A DNA stretch of 64,000 nucleotides from Dactylellina haptotyla (GCA_031310005.1 CM062379.1:2480001-2544000); one strand, 5' to 3'; counted from the first letter of the stretch, positions 34,148 through 46,900 are shown. Program-made: numbers and translations. The notes: a model not told the origin generated them from the letters alone.

Positions 34148-35269
34148 TCAACCAAGCCAGAAAAAAGCAACACTATCTTGGTTCAAGCATTCTCTGCTAG
34201 CCATAATAACCAAACACTCTCCCACATTAGCGGGAGCAAACATAAATGAATCTTTAGGTCCGCCAACCGTGTCGGCATTCGGTGTGGCTGTTTATGGTAA
34301 CATGGTGTTAGTATGCATATTAACCTGTGCGAGAAGAAAATAAAACTTACAGCAGTTCCAAATTGGATCTTTTGTGTTACCTCTAAAGAAGCCACGTTTT
34401 TCCACGGCTCGGTGCATGAGCTTTCTCTTCTTAGAAGTCCCAAGCTGAGCTGGTGTGCCGTTTGTCGCGCACCCAACGAAATATGCAATGCTCTTGTACG
34501 TGGAATCACCTTCGTAGAAGCGGCGAATAGTAAAATCGCCTTTCTGGTACAGAGCTACATCCTTACCCAGTTCTGGGTCTCGATACACAAATGTTTGTTG
34601 TTTGACGTTACAGTCGTTGACCTTTTTGACCGCTGTCTTGAGAACAGGGTCCCAATATATACCAACTGTAGGAGAGGAACATTTCTTTGGTACCAAGGAT
34701 GTCAGGATGCCATTTGTCGCACTCTTGACAGAGCAAGAGCTCTTGAACGAAGATCCCTTTTCGGTCTCCGTAGTTTCTGCTTTGAAACTGACAATTCCAC
34801 CTTTGCCTTTGCAAGTCGATTTTTTGGTGCTGCTAACGAGGCCCGCAACCTGACTGAGCGATACATGGCCCGCCGTGTTACCAAGGGTTGGAGATCCGGA
34901 ATATTTGGTGGAATCCTGTGAAGTTGTTGTTTCCTTTTTCCCACCGATTGTTATTGTGATACTTGAGGATGTTGATACGCTCGTGCTACTCGAAAATATT
35001 ATTTTGGGGATTCGTTTGTACAATGAATGTCCGGCTATAAGTCAGAAATGGACAAAATTAGTCAGGAATGTACTACTAAAACATTCATACATCAATCTAC
35101 ACCGTATAATTTTGGCCGACTTACCAGCATAGATGTTTCTAGGTATGATGCTAGATGCAAATGACTCGTATCTCCTCTCAGTCTTATCTATTGCAAGTCC
35201 AAGTGAAGGGTCGAAGCTGGCGAAGAGGACGAAGATCGAGAACAAAAAAATACTTCTTATTTGGGTCAT
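34148..35269 (-). CDS. Secreted eight-cysteine protein, family unknown
   Basis: My model has three minus-strand exons: 35269-35125, 35034-34351 and 34287-34148. Phases agree, the introns are 90 and 63 nt, and the product is 322 aa. The N-terminus is a clear signal peptide (hydrophobic core SIFLFSIFVLFASF, then SLGLA), followed by a dibasic KTERR. Residues about 60-110 are Ser/Thr-rich and probably O-glycosylated. The rest contains eight cysteines, an even number as expected for disulfides, and ends at the stop with SVAFFWLG. Reading through the second intron gives an open tail but leaves an odd cysteine number; splicing at gtaagt with a ctaac branch site and cag acceptor yields TPNADTVGGPKDSF and two further Cys. 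Several dibasic sites suggest proteolytic processing. I do not recognise the family; a cell-wall or host-directed effector-like role is possible but unproven. Confidence 0.7.
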
Positions 35270-38198
35270 CTTGCGCTATAAAGTCCGGCTCGCAGACAGT
35301 ATTGCAAAGATGGAGATGGCAGGTACAAGTATAATGGCGTAGACAATGAACCCAAAGAAGATATCGAGATGACGCTGGAATCGAGGTAGATGTTAAGGAG
35401 TGAACATAGCAGTTGGTATACCTTCTGTTGATTAAAGCGGATCCCTATGCCGGATAAGTATCTGGTGTGTGTAGATCAACTACTGGACTTCCATTTCTTA
35501 TAAGTTGGTAACAAGCAGTGCATACGTCCTCTCTCAACTTCTTGAAATGGATTCGGTTCCGGGAAATGGTGAAAAGCTAACATTCAACTCTAGCCGCAAG
35601 AAGAGAATAAAATGACAGGAATCCATATTTATTAAGTTAGGAGAATGGGGCTGGCTTCCACGTACAACCGGCGGCGCAAACCCATAGCCAGGTTTCTAAA
35701 GGAATGCATGCCGGGATGCACCGATGGTGACAGAGTCATGTTGATTGTTTGATATCGGGCTTGTCAGCAGCGTGGCATCCCCTCTGGCAATGTTACCCGA
35801 CCCATTCTGTTCGAGAACGATTCCAACTCGACTGACAAGTTTCACAGATACCAGCGACGTCCTTCAGAAGAAGCTCAAGGGGGCGATTTGGGAAAGCGCT
35901 CCACCTCTGCGCCTGACAGGGTGACAACAGAAGAGGGGCGATGAGGCCTCCACTGTGGATTTCAGATTTCATGCATGCATATTTTATTACTGGCTGTGTT
36001 TCCGTCTCTAAATATGCCCTTAGAGTTTTTGGTTCCTGTTTAGTGCCTGTCAGGCGAATAAATTATATTGGATTGCGCACAATCGAGGGTGGTGTGTGGC
36101 GAGTTTGTGTTGTTACAGATTGACCACTCCGTCGTCACTTTCTCGTTCGGGTGGCTTCATTCGGATTAGGAGCGACCATTCGTCCAGCATATCATCTCGC
36201 CGATGATACCCAAACCAAAGACCCCCGATCCCTGTGTCAAGGACCCTGACATGGAAAGAACGCCTCGCTAGCAGGATGCCTGTTGCGGCCTTCAATTGAA
36301 GCGGAAGACGCTCCAACGAGCTGCAGGAACAATTTCCGCATTCAACTTCCTTCGGATCTGATAGGCCGATGCAAGATTGTGCACAAGGTGAGCTGACGTC
36401 GATTGAATTTGTATTATCCGGGCCGGAAGCTGATACCAATGTTTTGACTTACCGCTTGTTTTTCAAGCCAAATGTAACAGGAGATCCCCAGATTCAAGGA
36501 AACGACCTTGTAAAGTCGCCATGATACACGATAGCGCTCCGACTCAACCCAGCATACGTTCTATTTTGGTTCACGGATCACTAAGAAGAAATTATATTGA
36601 GTAATTTTATGACACGATATTTCGATCCCAATAAAGTTGATGCAGAAATATTGATATGTTTTCCCTCAATGTATACTCCTAGATAGCAAATAAGGCTCAC
36701 CGTATAGTAACACCACTAAATTATTGGGGCTTAAGGCTTCTAGAAGAATAAGGTATATATCGGCCGAATTTTGATATTATCGAGAGTTACATTTGCCGCT
36801 CTTGCGGTACGGCGTTGCCTAGGTGCACCTAGCTGCCGTACGCCGTACCGCAGTGCCTAGAAGAGTTCTTCCCGCACGTCGATTTACTGGCATCTCAATG
36901 GATTCGCCCAGTTCGGATAGCGGGGTGATTAGCGTTTGGTGATCTGACGAGTTGCGCCTCACATACTGCAGCCAACATCGAAAGCCAAAGACCCCGTGGT
37001 CAAAGGAGGGAGAACAGAAAACCAGCTTTAGACTGGTATTCTTGTTTTATTTCATTTCATTTTTTCGTCCTCCGAGTTATTAAATGAGTTCATAATATCG
37101 TTTCATTATTTATCCAACTGATTCGTAACTGTGAAGATAGGGTGTGGTGTTTGTTGCTTTGGCCAAACAACTTTGACTTCCTATTCGAGCGCAATATGAT
37201 ACTGCTCGATCTCGTCAGATTTGCTAATGACTCGGTGTCAATGCCCAATCTGATAGACATCCGACATGTCACTAAGATGCAAACCCGGAATGCAAATGAA
37301 TGCATTTTAGCGAATGGCAGGGTACAAGTCACCAGGCGTCCGGTTTACGAGACAAGTCATCAGACTATCCAGCTTGCTCAGTTAAGGAAATGAAATACAA
37401 CTGATAAGGTCTGTCGGCTGGTATCCTTCGTAGATGCCAAGTTGTAGATGTTGTGATTTACTGTTTCTAAGCCCGTTTTACCACGGAATTTGTAAAGAAT
37501 CGCAGCCCACTTCTATCTCCGTTTCGCTTGCGACATCCAGAAAGATCACTATTTTTTTGAGCCGTTGAACGATACTGTTGTTGGTCTGCAGGAATCGTAT
37601 GAGGAGATATGTTTCAAGTGAAACCAGCGTACTGCGCTGCGGGTGACCGTACCCACAGTTGAGTTCCCTGTTGGTTTTGAAACGGTTGATTGGCGCATCT
37701 TATCGAGTGCTGGCAATTGGACCAACCGAGGATTTATTTTCGGCCACCGCAGAACCCGAACCTCGCGTTGTCTCAAAGGGCATTGTCTCTCGCCAACTTC
37801 TCAAAGTAGTAACTCTCCCAAAGTCGTGCAGAAGTGGCTGACAGTGTTAATATCCTTTCTGATCATCTGGACGAGTGTTGGTAACGAAAAGCAAACCTAG
37901 TGCCTATCATGCACTGAGAAATCTCGTATAGCGCCACTCTTTATCGTCTCCGATATTTCCTCTTTGCATCTAAGTCATAAAATTCTATAAAAGTGATATA
38001 GACCCGCGTTCGACTCTGGCAGTTTTTTATAGTTTGGATCGATAGCACCTTTTCAACTCGTAGATCGAGTTATTGCGCCGGCAGCCATCATACCCCACTG
38101 TCGTTAGTTATCAAAGCTTTCCGATCCAGTCCAGCTCTCCTTTAGTCTATTCCCCGCTTCTTTCATTTATTCACTCGTAGCTCCACCAAACTTTCAAA
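35270..38198. other. Gene-poor 2.9 kb between secreted protein and SAT4-like genes
   Basis: Divergent promoter region of two genes, with AT-rich interior. It contains a 12-bp-arm cruciform at 36804-36851 and a minus-strand frame of 108 codons (36113-36439) that I cannot support as a gene. No transposon signature was recognised. Confidence 0.45.
36804..36851. repeat. Cruciform-forming inverted repeat with nested palindrome
   Basis: Perfect 12-bp arms gcggtacggcgt (36804-36815) and acgccgtaccgc (36840-36851) enclose a 14-bp palindrome ctaggtgcacctag (36819-36832). It is GC-rich inside AT-rich flanks. The role is unknown; candidates are a small non-autonomous element or a structural site. Confidence 0.7.
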
Positions 38199-39722
38199 AT
38201 GTCTTCTAACGAGGTGAGCATGGATGACAAGAACATGGTCATCGGTGTCGTTCTTGATACCGAATGGCTGTTCGAAGGCTTCCAATTGACGAAGGGCAGT
38301 GAGCTGGTCAGTCGTATGGCTCGTTTCTTTGAGTCAAATCCCGACTTCAACGAGACTGGGTACAACGAGAAGATAGCCCAACTTGCGGGTACTTCTGTTA
38401 CCAACGTAAACCTCCTCAAGATGTTCTATGGGGATTGGCCTACCTACGCCGATGTCGTTGGCTTCTCCAACCAGACGATTCCGATGCTTGGGCATCCCAC
38501 ACAAAGCCGCGCATTCTTGCCGGTTTTTATTGTTCTTACCGTGGTCACCATGATGGTAGTTGCTTTGAGAATGTATTCGCGCCTCACTATCACTGGCTTC
38601 GTTCGGTCTTATGATTACGTTCTCTTGGCTGGATTCTTCATGACCCTTGGATTCGGATTACAAAATGCAGTTAGTAAGTAGCTATTTCTGGAGAACACCC
38701 TTTCACGCTCCCTTTGCTAACATCAACTCTTTCTTAGTTTTGAATACTCATAGTAAGTTTTATAGAAAGATTTCGTTCGTATGAATGAAGATTAACATCA
38801 ATCCTATCTGCAGCATTCTACCGAGGAGTCTGGGATAAAAACTGGATTGACTTCCAGGTAGAACAAGATTCTAGTCTGTCTGCTTCGATTCTCTATCCTC
38901 TCACCGTCCTAGTCATTAAGTTCTCTCTCTTGCTGTTCTACTATAAGCTCTCCGTATGGCATCCTCTCCGATGGGCGACCATTGGAACCGCTCTGTTTGT
39001 GATTGCCAATACCATTGCCACAATATTCGGATGGGCATTCCAATGTAACCCTACACTCCCATGGAAGCACCAGAACTACATGAACCCCGACGGCGAGTGC
39101 CCTGTTGATACTTGGAAGCTGGAAATCGCCACCGGCTCTATTAACATTATCACAGACGTTGTGATCTGGTAAATTACCCATATTTGAGTCTTAATCTGTC
39201 CAGACTAACGTAAACCTCCTTCTAGGTTGATCCCCATGCCGATGATCTGGAAGATGCAACTCAGTCTTCGAGAGCGCATCATATCTGTTTTCACATTGGG
39301 AGTCGGCGCCCTTGCTTGCATCGCCTGCGCCATCCGTCTTCGCAATATCAATATGGCATGGTATGGCTCTCCCATCGAGAGCAGCGCCTCGATCATTTGC
39401 ATTTGGACGATGTAGGCTTTCTCTGCTCCATACTCTATAAACATGAAAATGACAACCACTAACGTGAAGTAAATATAGTACCGAGCTATATCTAGCACAG
39501 ATTTGTGCCTCCATCCCGGCGATTCGTGCTTTAGTTCTCAACAAGGCGCCACACCTGTTAGGTTCAGAACCGAGCGAGCGAAAGGAGAATAAATTTGATC
39601 AATTTGAAAACTATGATCAGTTCCCAGATTTCTCCAGCCACTCGAGCTTGGGGAAGGCTTCCCCTGATGTTTCGGTTGTGCGGCAAGATCAATATGAAGC
39701 ACGCGCAGAAAACAATGTGTGA
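38199..39722 (+). CDS. SAT4/PTH11-like seven-helix membrane protein
   Basis: Five exons: 38199-38673, 38738-38752 (only 15 nt), 38814-39168, 39226-39411 and 39479-39722; phases agree throughout, 424 aa. The protein has an N-terminal soluble part of about 105 residues, then seven hydrophobic helices, starting with AFLPVFIVLTVVTMMVVAL and SYDYVLLAGFFMTLGFG and ending with ASIICIWTITELYLAQICA, and a charged cytosolic tail. This is the fungal rhodopsin-like SAT4 family (PF20684-type), which includes PTH11-related receptors. It lacks a CFEM domain and an obvious signal peptide. N-glycosylation sequons (NET, NQT) lie before helix 1. Such proteins are proposed surface sensors, but ligands are mostly unknown. 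Confidence 0.87.
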
Positions 39723-40392
39723 AATTATGTTTTCATATTAGTTTGAGAAATTTCCTAGGTCATCATAGGTGTTCAGTTGGTTTATTGGGCTTGCATGTTT
39801 GGAATCTTTCCTTTTTTTTTTCTATCGAAAGCATGTGCAATAAGTAGGATCGAGAATCCTTTACCTTCTATCGTCGGATCGGGTGGATGTCTGGCCCACG
39901 AGACAACTTTAGAATATATTCTATCCGATGGCTATAGATTTAATTTGGGAATATAGCCCTCATGAGTTTGCGCTGTTGCACACAAGTTATCGTAAATATA
40001 GCAGCTCAACAATCCTCGTATTTTGGCTCGTAATGTTTTCCTTTTTCACTGATTCAGAGGGACTGCCACCATGTATAGCCACCACTGTCGCACCGAACTT
40101 ATCGCCTCATGTGGCTGGGAGGTTCTCGGTTTCATCCGAATCCGGCCAGTGATCTGCATTCGAAATACAACAGCCACCAATGCGCGTTCATGTGTTGCGA
40201 ACATTGTCAAATGAGGATGGAATCTATTGGGCAGCACCGCATAAATATCTTTTCTCGGAAAGTAAATGGGTCTAAAAGGGCGTTCTCGTTTCGTATATAT
40301 ATTAAATTACATGATTTCGCCATATATACATTCTATCTACGGTTTGAGATATATTTCTCTCGGTCAACCGGATAAGCTACCCTGGTCATTTT
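39723..40392. other. Convergent 3' region, SAT4-like gene versus pectinesterase
   Basis: 670 bases of AT-rich 3' flanks, including a T tract near 39811-39820. No gene is supported. Confidence 0.5.
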
Positions 40393-41424
40393 TTACTCAA
40401 GGTAGGACGAATCCACCCAGTACTCCTTCTCGAAATGCTTTCCTAGAATATCCTTCGCTTTCACGGGTTGTGTCAATGCAATGCTAAAGTTTGCTCGCGT
40501 CCCCGCCGCTCCTGGGCCGGTGTTCTTGTATTCTCCGTAGTAAATATTATCCACTGGCTGGACATTGTCCCATCTCGCCCACCCGGCCGGATTGACAACA
40601 TCGCTCAAATACGTCTTCTGGAACACAACTCTCGCAAACTGTCGCCACGGTCTGCCCAGATATGTTGACGCAACGCCACCCTTACCCGTGACTTTACACT
40701 TGTTGAAAACGTAGAAGGAAGTGTTGTTGGCTGCTTCACGGCCGTTAGCGGTGATCCAACCCGTTCCGAGAGTCTCAATGTCAAGACTCTCGAACCACGC
40801 GGCGGCGCGCAGACCAAAGATGAAGTCTACCGCGCCATTCACGTACGATTTTGCATAAATCTGACGGCCTTCGTTGGCGTAGATTGTATCCTGCCAACCT
40901 GTGAATTTGCAGCCGTAAAAGCCCTGGTTTGTATTTTGGGCGCTAAGGGCGAGCGCTTGAGCTCCTATTCCGAAGGTATTTTCGACGTTAAGGTTATAGA
41001 ACTTAACGTCAGTGGTCCACAGGCGGATAGTGGAGGTCTGATCATTATTGATCAGGCCTGGGGTTAAGCGGGAAATGTTGTTGGAGATGGTCACCTTGTT
41101 GTCGGTGTAGGATCGCGAGTCGCAGGTGAAGCCGCGGATGGTAAGCGGACCCAGGTATTTTCCGATGTATACCTGCTCGGTGTAGTTACCGGGGAACATG
41201 AATATCGTCTGGTCATATCCGGTGATATTTTTGAGCGCCGCGACAGCAGAATTGAGAGTCTTGTGGCTTCTTGGGTATATCCCAGTTGCGTCAACGACAA
41301 GGTCGCGCCATCCAGGAAGGAGATGGGCATGTCCCAGTGTTGATAAGCATTTCAAAGGGAAAGCTACGCCGGCCGCGACGCTGGATATGAGGGTCGCGAC
41401 TGCGAATAATTTTTGCGCAAGCAT
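40393..41424 (-). CDS. Secreted pectin methylesterase (CE8)
   Basis: A single exon of 343 aa with a signal peptide (about residues 1-22, MLAQKLFAVATLISSVAAGV). It is a right-handed beta-helix pectinesterase that removes methyl esters from homogalacturonan in plant cell walls. The catalytic set is visible: the conserved Gln in GIGAQALAL, Asp179 in FTGWQDTIYA, Asp200 in YVNGAVDFIFG, and Arg258/Trp260 in YLGRPWR. The length is close to normal for fungal PMEs. An insertion-like segment (about residues 26-40, CLSTLGHAHLLPGWR) precedes the usual VVDATG start of the fold. Its presence supports contact with plant tissue or litter. No intron is needed. Confidence 0.95.
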   Translation of the reverse strand: MLAQKLFAVATLISSVAAGVAFPLKCLSTLGHAHLLPGWRDLVVDATGIYPRSHKTLNSAVAALKNITGYDQTIFMFPGNYTEQVYIGKYLGPLTIRGFTCDSRSYTDNKVTISNNISRLTPGLINNDQTSTIRLWTTDVKFYNLNVENTFGIGAQALALSAQNTNQGFYGCKFTGWQDTIYANEGRQIYAKSYVNGAVDFIFGLRAAAWFESLDIETLGTGWITANGREAANNTSFYVFNKCKVTGKGGVASTYLGRPWRQFARVVFQKTYLSDVVNPAGWARWDNVQPVDNIYYGEYKNTGPGAAGTRANFSIALTQPVKAKDILGKHFEKEYWVDSSYLE

Positions 41425-43980
41425 TCTTCCGATATTAAATCGAGGACTTTATTCTTCCCTACGTTTGAGATATAATAACATGGAAAGCCTTGTATCGACT
41501 ATAGGACATGATCTGGTTCTCGGGATGATTTATATACTTTCTTTCTATAGCGCCACAGCCATGATAGCGCGGGAATTGAGTTACATCGTTGATGCGACGG
41601 ACTTTTGTATCTCCGTAGAGCGCAGAATCTAGAGTGATATACACGTTGACGATGCCAAACTAAGACGTGTGTATTTAGCCTAGTCGCAACGCAAGTGTCG
41701 TTGTTACTGCAATACCGCCTTGGCCCGCTTGGCAGGAATATACAGTCCGCCAATCAAAGAGAAGATCTAATCATTGTGCGCTTGGACTTGGCTGCATCTT
41801 GGCTCTATTCCTCTTGCCGAGATCGAGTGCCGAGGGCTCGAGTCGGGGACTCCGTAGACGCTATAGCGGCGTCGATAGATAGTTATCGACGTCGGTGAAC
41901 AGGAAGAGTTTAGCATCGCGATGTTAGCGGCCATAGATATCGGTTCAACTGCTTTTCGCATTTTTTGGCGGTGGTTGGGGCGATTGCCAAGGTAAAGTTA
42001 AAGGGCGCCACTGAACTATGTCGATACCGAAGGATTCAGTTCAAACATGTTTAATTAGGAAGGCTTCACTTCGTCTTGTCTCAAGAGCGACCGAAGCATT
42101 GGGTGCGAATTATTCTTCATGTTCGGTGCGAGGGGATTTGAACGCTATCGTAGATACACAAACTGTATCGATACCTGGTCGGTCCCAGATATCCTAGGCG
42201 GACGGGCTGTTAAGCCTTCCGTATTTGGCAGAAACTTCAACGATGTCAACTCGCTTCCCGATCACTCGGCGCGAGCGGTTCATATGCGCAGGGGCTTTTT
42301 CCTGCTCGGAAGGGGCAATTGGGTCCGGGTAGGAAGCTCGGTTTCTAATGTCTACGTATCAAGCTAGAACCCCGATATCAGGAATGCTTGTAGGCGAGGG
42401 AGAGTAGATACATGGAAAGGCGGATTTGTGTTAGGGCTAGAATTTGAAGAAAGGAGTGCCCTTTTCGGATGCAACGTTTGTCGGCGGTGACCAAAATGCA
42501 GCGGACTCGCTTGAGCTGGTCTCGTCTCCCACAGCCTTGTCCATGGAAAATCTGCCCCTTACATGATTTAAGGAACGGGCCCCTCTTGTCTTGGCAGGAT
42601 CATCGCAACCAATGGGGTCGGCTGGCGACCCCAGAAAATTATTTGTTTCCCTGTGTGTGATTAAGGGGCAATCAAACTGTGTGACTTGTCTGGGAGGCAC
42701 GTTTTCGACAGGGGCGCACGCTGTTAGCTCTTGGATTTCTTGAATTTTGACATGGACGACGGTTTGTCAGTTTTGATTGTTGGTCTGGGGGAGGGCGAGT
42801 TAAATCGCTTTCGGACATTGGTTAGATTGGATCAAATGTCGCCGCCCTTGGTTTGAGGATAGCAGCTGGCGGGCAAATTGCATACTGGAGAGACATCGTG
42901 AGAACAGCAGCGCAGGACAATAGCAGTGATTAGGAGCAATAATAATAAATAGGAAATGTGGAGAGCAAGACATGGAAATGAATGCGCATCCACATTCTTA
43001 TGTTGGGCGTTTAATGTTCTCTGACTGGCTAAATTCCAAGGTCTCCCCACGTTAAGATCAAATTCGGACCCCCCCCATCTGCAAGTGAACCTGCAACTGT
43101 GGAGATGGGCAAAGATTTTTGAACGGAGGCGAGAGGAAGGGGTCGAAATATAGGTTCTCTCGCTCGTGTTTGCTGCAGCAGAGCAACCCTCGTCAGCAGG
43201 CCGTTATCTCTCTCAATAGTTCCTCGATCGAGCGGCATCGTTTAACTTCTTCTTCCTTTTCCCCATCACCGCTCGTTTTTTTGTTCTTTTTCGTCGGCTT
43301 TATCATTATATTACTATTATTTCCTCCGTCGCCTTGTTCAGCGCAGCCGAGGCGACTGACTTTCCAGCTTCTCGCGCTTCCGTCCGTTCGCTGATTCGCG
43401 ACGATCGAGCCGTGTTTGCACAGCCAGGACAGCAGTTCATTCTCCGGCTGGGAAGCTTGCGCTTAACCCTCGAGAATTGAAGAATCAGGATTGGGATTGC
43501 GGAGTCCGCAGCGGTGAGGAGAGCAGCAACGGGCTGGATTGGATCTCGCAGACGTAACTGGCCCCCTTCTTATTCGGCTGGGCGGTTGGCGTCCTCCTTT
43601 GTGATAGGGAAGCGGCTCGCAATAATTATTGCTATTACATTTTGCCGGTAAGCACACACCCTTCCTCGAGCTAAGGGGTGGATGTCTGGGTGAAGCCCAC
43701 CAACAGTATCGTCGTCCGCGCAAAGGCACCAGATAGCAGCATGGCGGCGTCGTGACTGGGGGACCTCGTTAGGAGACGAAGCGGGTCGGTTATTCACAGC
43801 CAGCGGAATATATCAAACCAAGAGCCATAGTAATAAGAGTAGTAACAGTACCTTCGCACACTGCATGCAGCCAGTGGGTAAGCCGGCGCCATCCTTTTTC
43901 CCTTTTCCCTCCTCGTCACCGCCGTTCGACGGGCCTTTTCCCCCTTCAGCTCGGCTGGCTGGTGGTGTTGAGTCCAAGTG
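41425..43980. other. Gene-free 2.6 kb upstream of the pectinesterase and Sec7 genes
   Basis: Divergent promoter region. From about 43200 to 43980 it is pyrimidine-rich and resembles the leader of the Sec7 gene. No open frame has convincing coding character and no repeat was found. Confidence 0.45.
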
Positions 43981-46900
43981 ATGGATTTCTCCACATCGAC
44001 CTCCTCCCTTCACCACAACCACCACAACCACCACCACTCCACTACCCCCCCAGCCTCGTCGAGGGCAAGAGCTGCTGCTGCTGCTTCCGCTGCGTCCGCA
44101 TCACCTCATAAGTCGGCTACGATCCACAGGTCCGCTTCTGCCTCCGCTCTCATCGCTGGTGGTGGTGCTTCTTCCGCTTCTTCGTCTTCGAGAGGTGTGT
44201 TCAACCAGGGGGCTCCGCCAGTGCCCAACATCCCGCTGTTCCATAGGAACAATACCACATCAACCACAACCACAACCTCTTCCTCCCACGCCAACCTCCA
44301 ACTCTTCCCGCCAGCGCCTCCTGCGGCCAATTCATTTGCGGGATCGCGCCCTGGAAGTGCTAAATTGACAATCGACACCTCGCTGTCGAACGCTCATCTC
44401 CACAAAAAGCAGAATCGCAGCATCTCGGACACTGCAGTCTTCGCCTCGAACCCGTTTCAATCCTCCTCCTCAAACAGGAATCGTCCTCCCGCGGCTGGCG
44501 ATGGAGCTTTAAGCGCTGCAAAGGGCACCCGCACCCGTAGAGAGCAAGATCGACACGAATTGGTCGCACCATCTGACATCGGTTTCCGGAACTCTCTTGT
44601 CGACAACCTCCTTCTCGATTTTGACAAGCTCGGCCAGGATTTTTCTTGTGACCCTGTCTTTGACAAGTTCCTGGATCCCTTCTATTCCAATACCGGGAAC
44701 ATCGAAGACATCCAGGGGGATACTTACGCCTACCGGGATCCCGATTACGCTCGAAGTCGTCTGCAAACTAGTTACAGCCAACGGAAACGATCCGATAGCA
44801 ACCCCGTTGCCAATCATCGTTTCTACGACGGTCCTCACGATCCCAAGCAGCCGTACCTAGGCGAGGAAGACGAGTCTTTCGAACACAACGGCACACTCGT
44901 TTACACCTCAGACGGCAGGTTCATCACAACGCCTCCCCAATCGCGCCGTGGGCCTCCACCAAGTCGCCAACAGGCCTACACATTTGAGCCTTTCAGCGAC
45001 GCCGCGCCGACACCACGCATCTCGAACAGATCGCGCGCGCGGGAACCGGAGACGCCTCGACAGCCCAACCATCTCCAACGCAAACGGTCGACCAGGTCGA
45101 CAAAAAGTCTCCGTCGTGGTGGGACAGATCCTATGACCGAGCAATCAACACTTCCCACAATACCTTCCGAAATGCAACAGTCAGTAGAGCCCACTGCGGC
45201 TTCTCCTCCCGCAAAGCCGACCTCAAAACCGGGATTCTTCCGGAGAGTCTTCGGCGGGGGATCAGGAAGCCCAGTTCCCAAACCTCCACCTCCACCAGCA
45301 CCAATTGCTGTCCCTCAACCTCACCAGGAAGATTCTCGACCAGCCGAGGGTATCAAAAGGCATGCCTCAGTATCGGTCAATCCGGTATCGAGTGGATCCG
45401 ATCAAGTCCCTCCGAGAACCCCTCAACTGATGACCAAGAAATCGTCTGGATTTTTCAGACGCCGAAAGAAGTCCATGTCAGAACACGAACCTGTCCCGAA
45501 TCTCCCAGCAAATATCGCCCAGATGAACCAGGAAACGGAAATAACCCACTCTGCCCATCCTCCAAGCCAATCGGGCTCTCGACCGGAGACTGCTCTAAGT
45601 CGGTCTCAGAGTCGAGCTCAAACCTCTCACCACGAGCGAGAAATCTCCGATGCCAGCATCCTCCCTAATGTTGTGACCTCGTCACCGAACAATCGGAACC
45701 CAACCAGTGTGCAGTCCAGGCGGCCCACCATCAGGAGTATAGAATCTGAACTGCCGAACCGTACCATTGCGAGCAAAGAAGCTGACCCTCACGCAGACAA
45801 AATCACTTCTGCGGCCAATATCAATATCGATGAAATTGCTGCGGGCACACAGACAACAAAGGACATGTACAATCCTCCAAAGTCCGAGCCCACAACCATC
45901 CAAAAACCCATTGTCGAATCTTCTCAACCCAAACAACCCAAGCAGTTTGAAGGCACGTTCTTACGGGATGATGACAGCGACTCTGGTAATGAGGCCGCTG
46001 CTACCGCCCCTGTCAACGCGAATCTTGCTGCTGAATCTGGAGAACCGAAACCGAAATCTCTCGAGACTGACAGAACTGGTTCGACAGGCGATGTCTTCTA
46101 CGATGCAGCTAGCAGCGCTGGTAGAAATAATTCTGTTGCGGAATCACACACTGAATCTACTACCATGATGCCTGTAGTCGTCCTGCCTCATGGAGAGGAC
46201 GAAGACTCCCGCCAAGCTGAAGATGTCAATGCGACACCTCGTCCGAATAAGACATCAAAGATTGCTGAAGAAGAAGAATTTGAGGGCCACCCCTCGCCGG
46301 AAGAAAAGGAAACCGCCCGCAAGTTATTCGAAGGAGACGAGGATTTCCTACCGAAGAGCAAAGCAGCGGCATTCTTGGGAGAAGCGTAAGTTTTAATATC
46401 AGCTGATAAAAGAAGAACATTGCAAACTAAGCTAACTATATCTATTTTAGTGGCGCCCCGAGTGGTAGGATCCGAACAGCATACATGGCAATGTTCGACT
46501 GGACAAGCATGAACATTCTTGCGGCGTTCCGTGGGCTCTGTGAGAAATTGGTTCTCAAGGCTGAAACGCAGCAGGTGGATAGAATTGTTTCCGCTGTTGC
46601 GAAGCGATGGTGTGAATGCAATCCTAACCATGGCTTCAAGACTGTGGATGTCGTTTACACGATGTTATATTCCATCCTCCTCGTCAATACCGATCTTCAT
46701 GTGGCCGACCTCCAGTCGTCTCAGAGGATGACTAAGCCACAGTTCGTAAAGAATACCCTGAAGACTATCAAACGGGGGCTTGCTGGAGATGATAACGACA
46801 ACCCTCGAGATATCGGCAGATGCCAAACCCCATACGAACTGGACGAACCGGACGAGGTTCATCATCACGTTCCTGGGGCTCTCACCAAGAGACTTTCGTT

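Noticed and set aside
34351-34375. Splicing of the secreted-protein gene at the earlier gtaaca site after GFFRG
   Set aside because: The later gtaagt donor has a better consensus and, with the cag acceptor at 34288, gives a long continued frame and paired cysteines.
42119-42170. A second tRNA B-box-like sequence (gttcaaatcc on the minus strand)
   Set aside because: The T-stem does not pair and no cloverleaf can be drawn.
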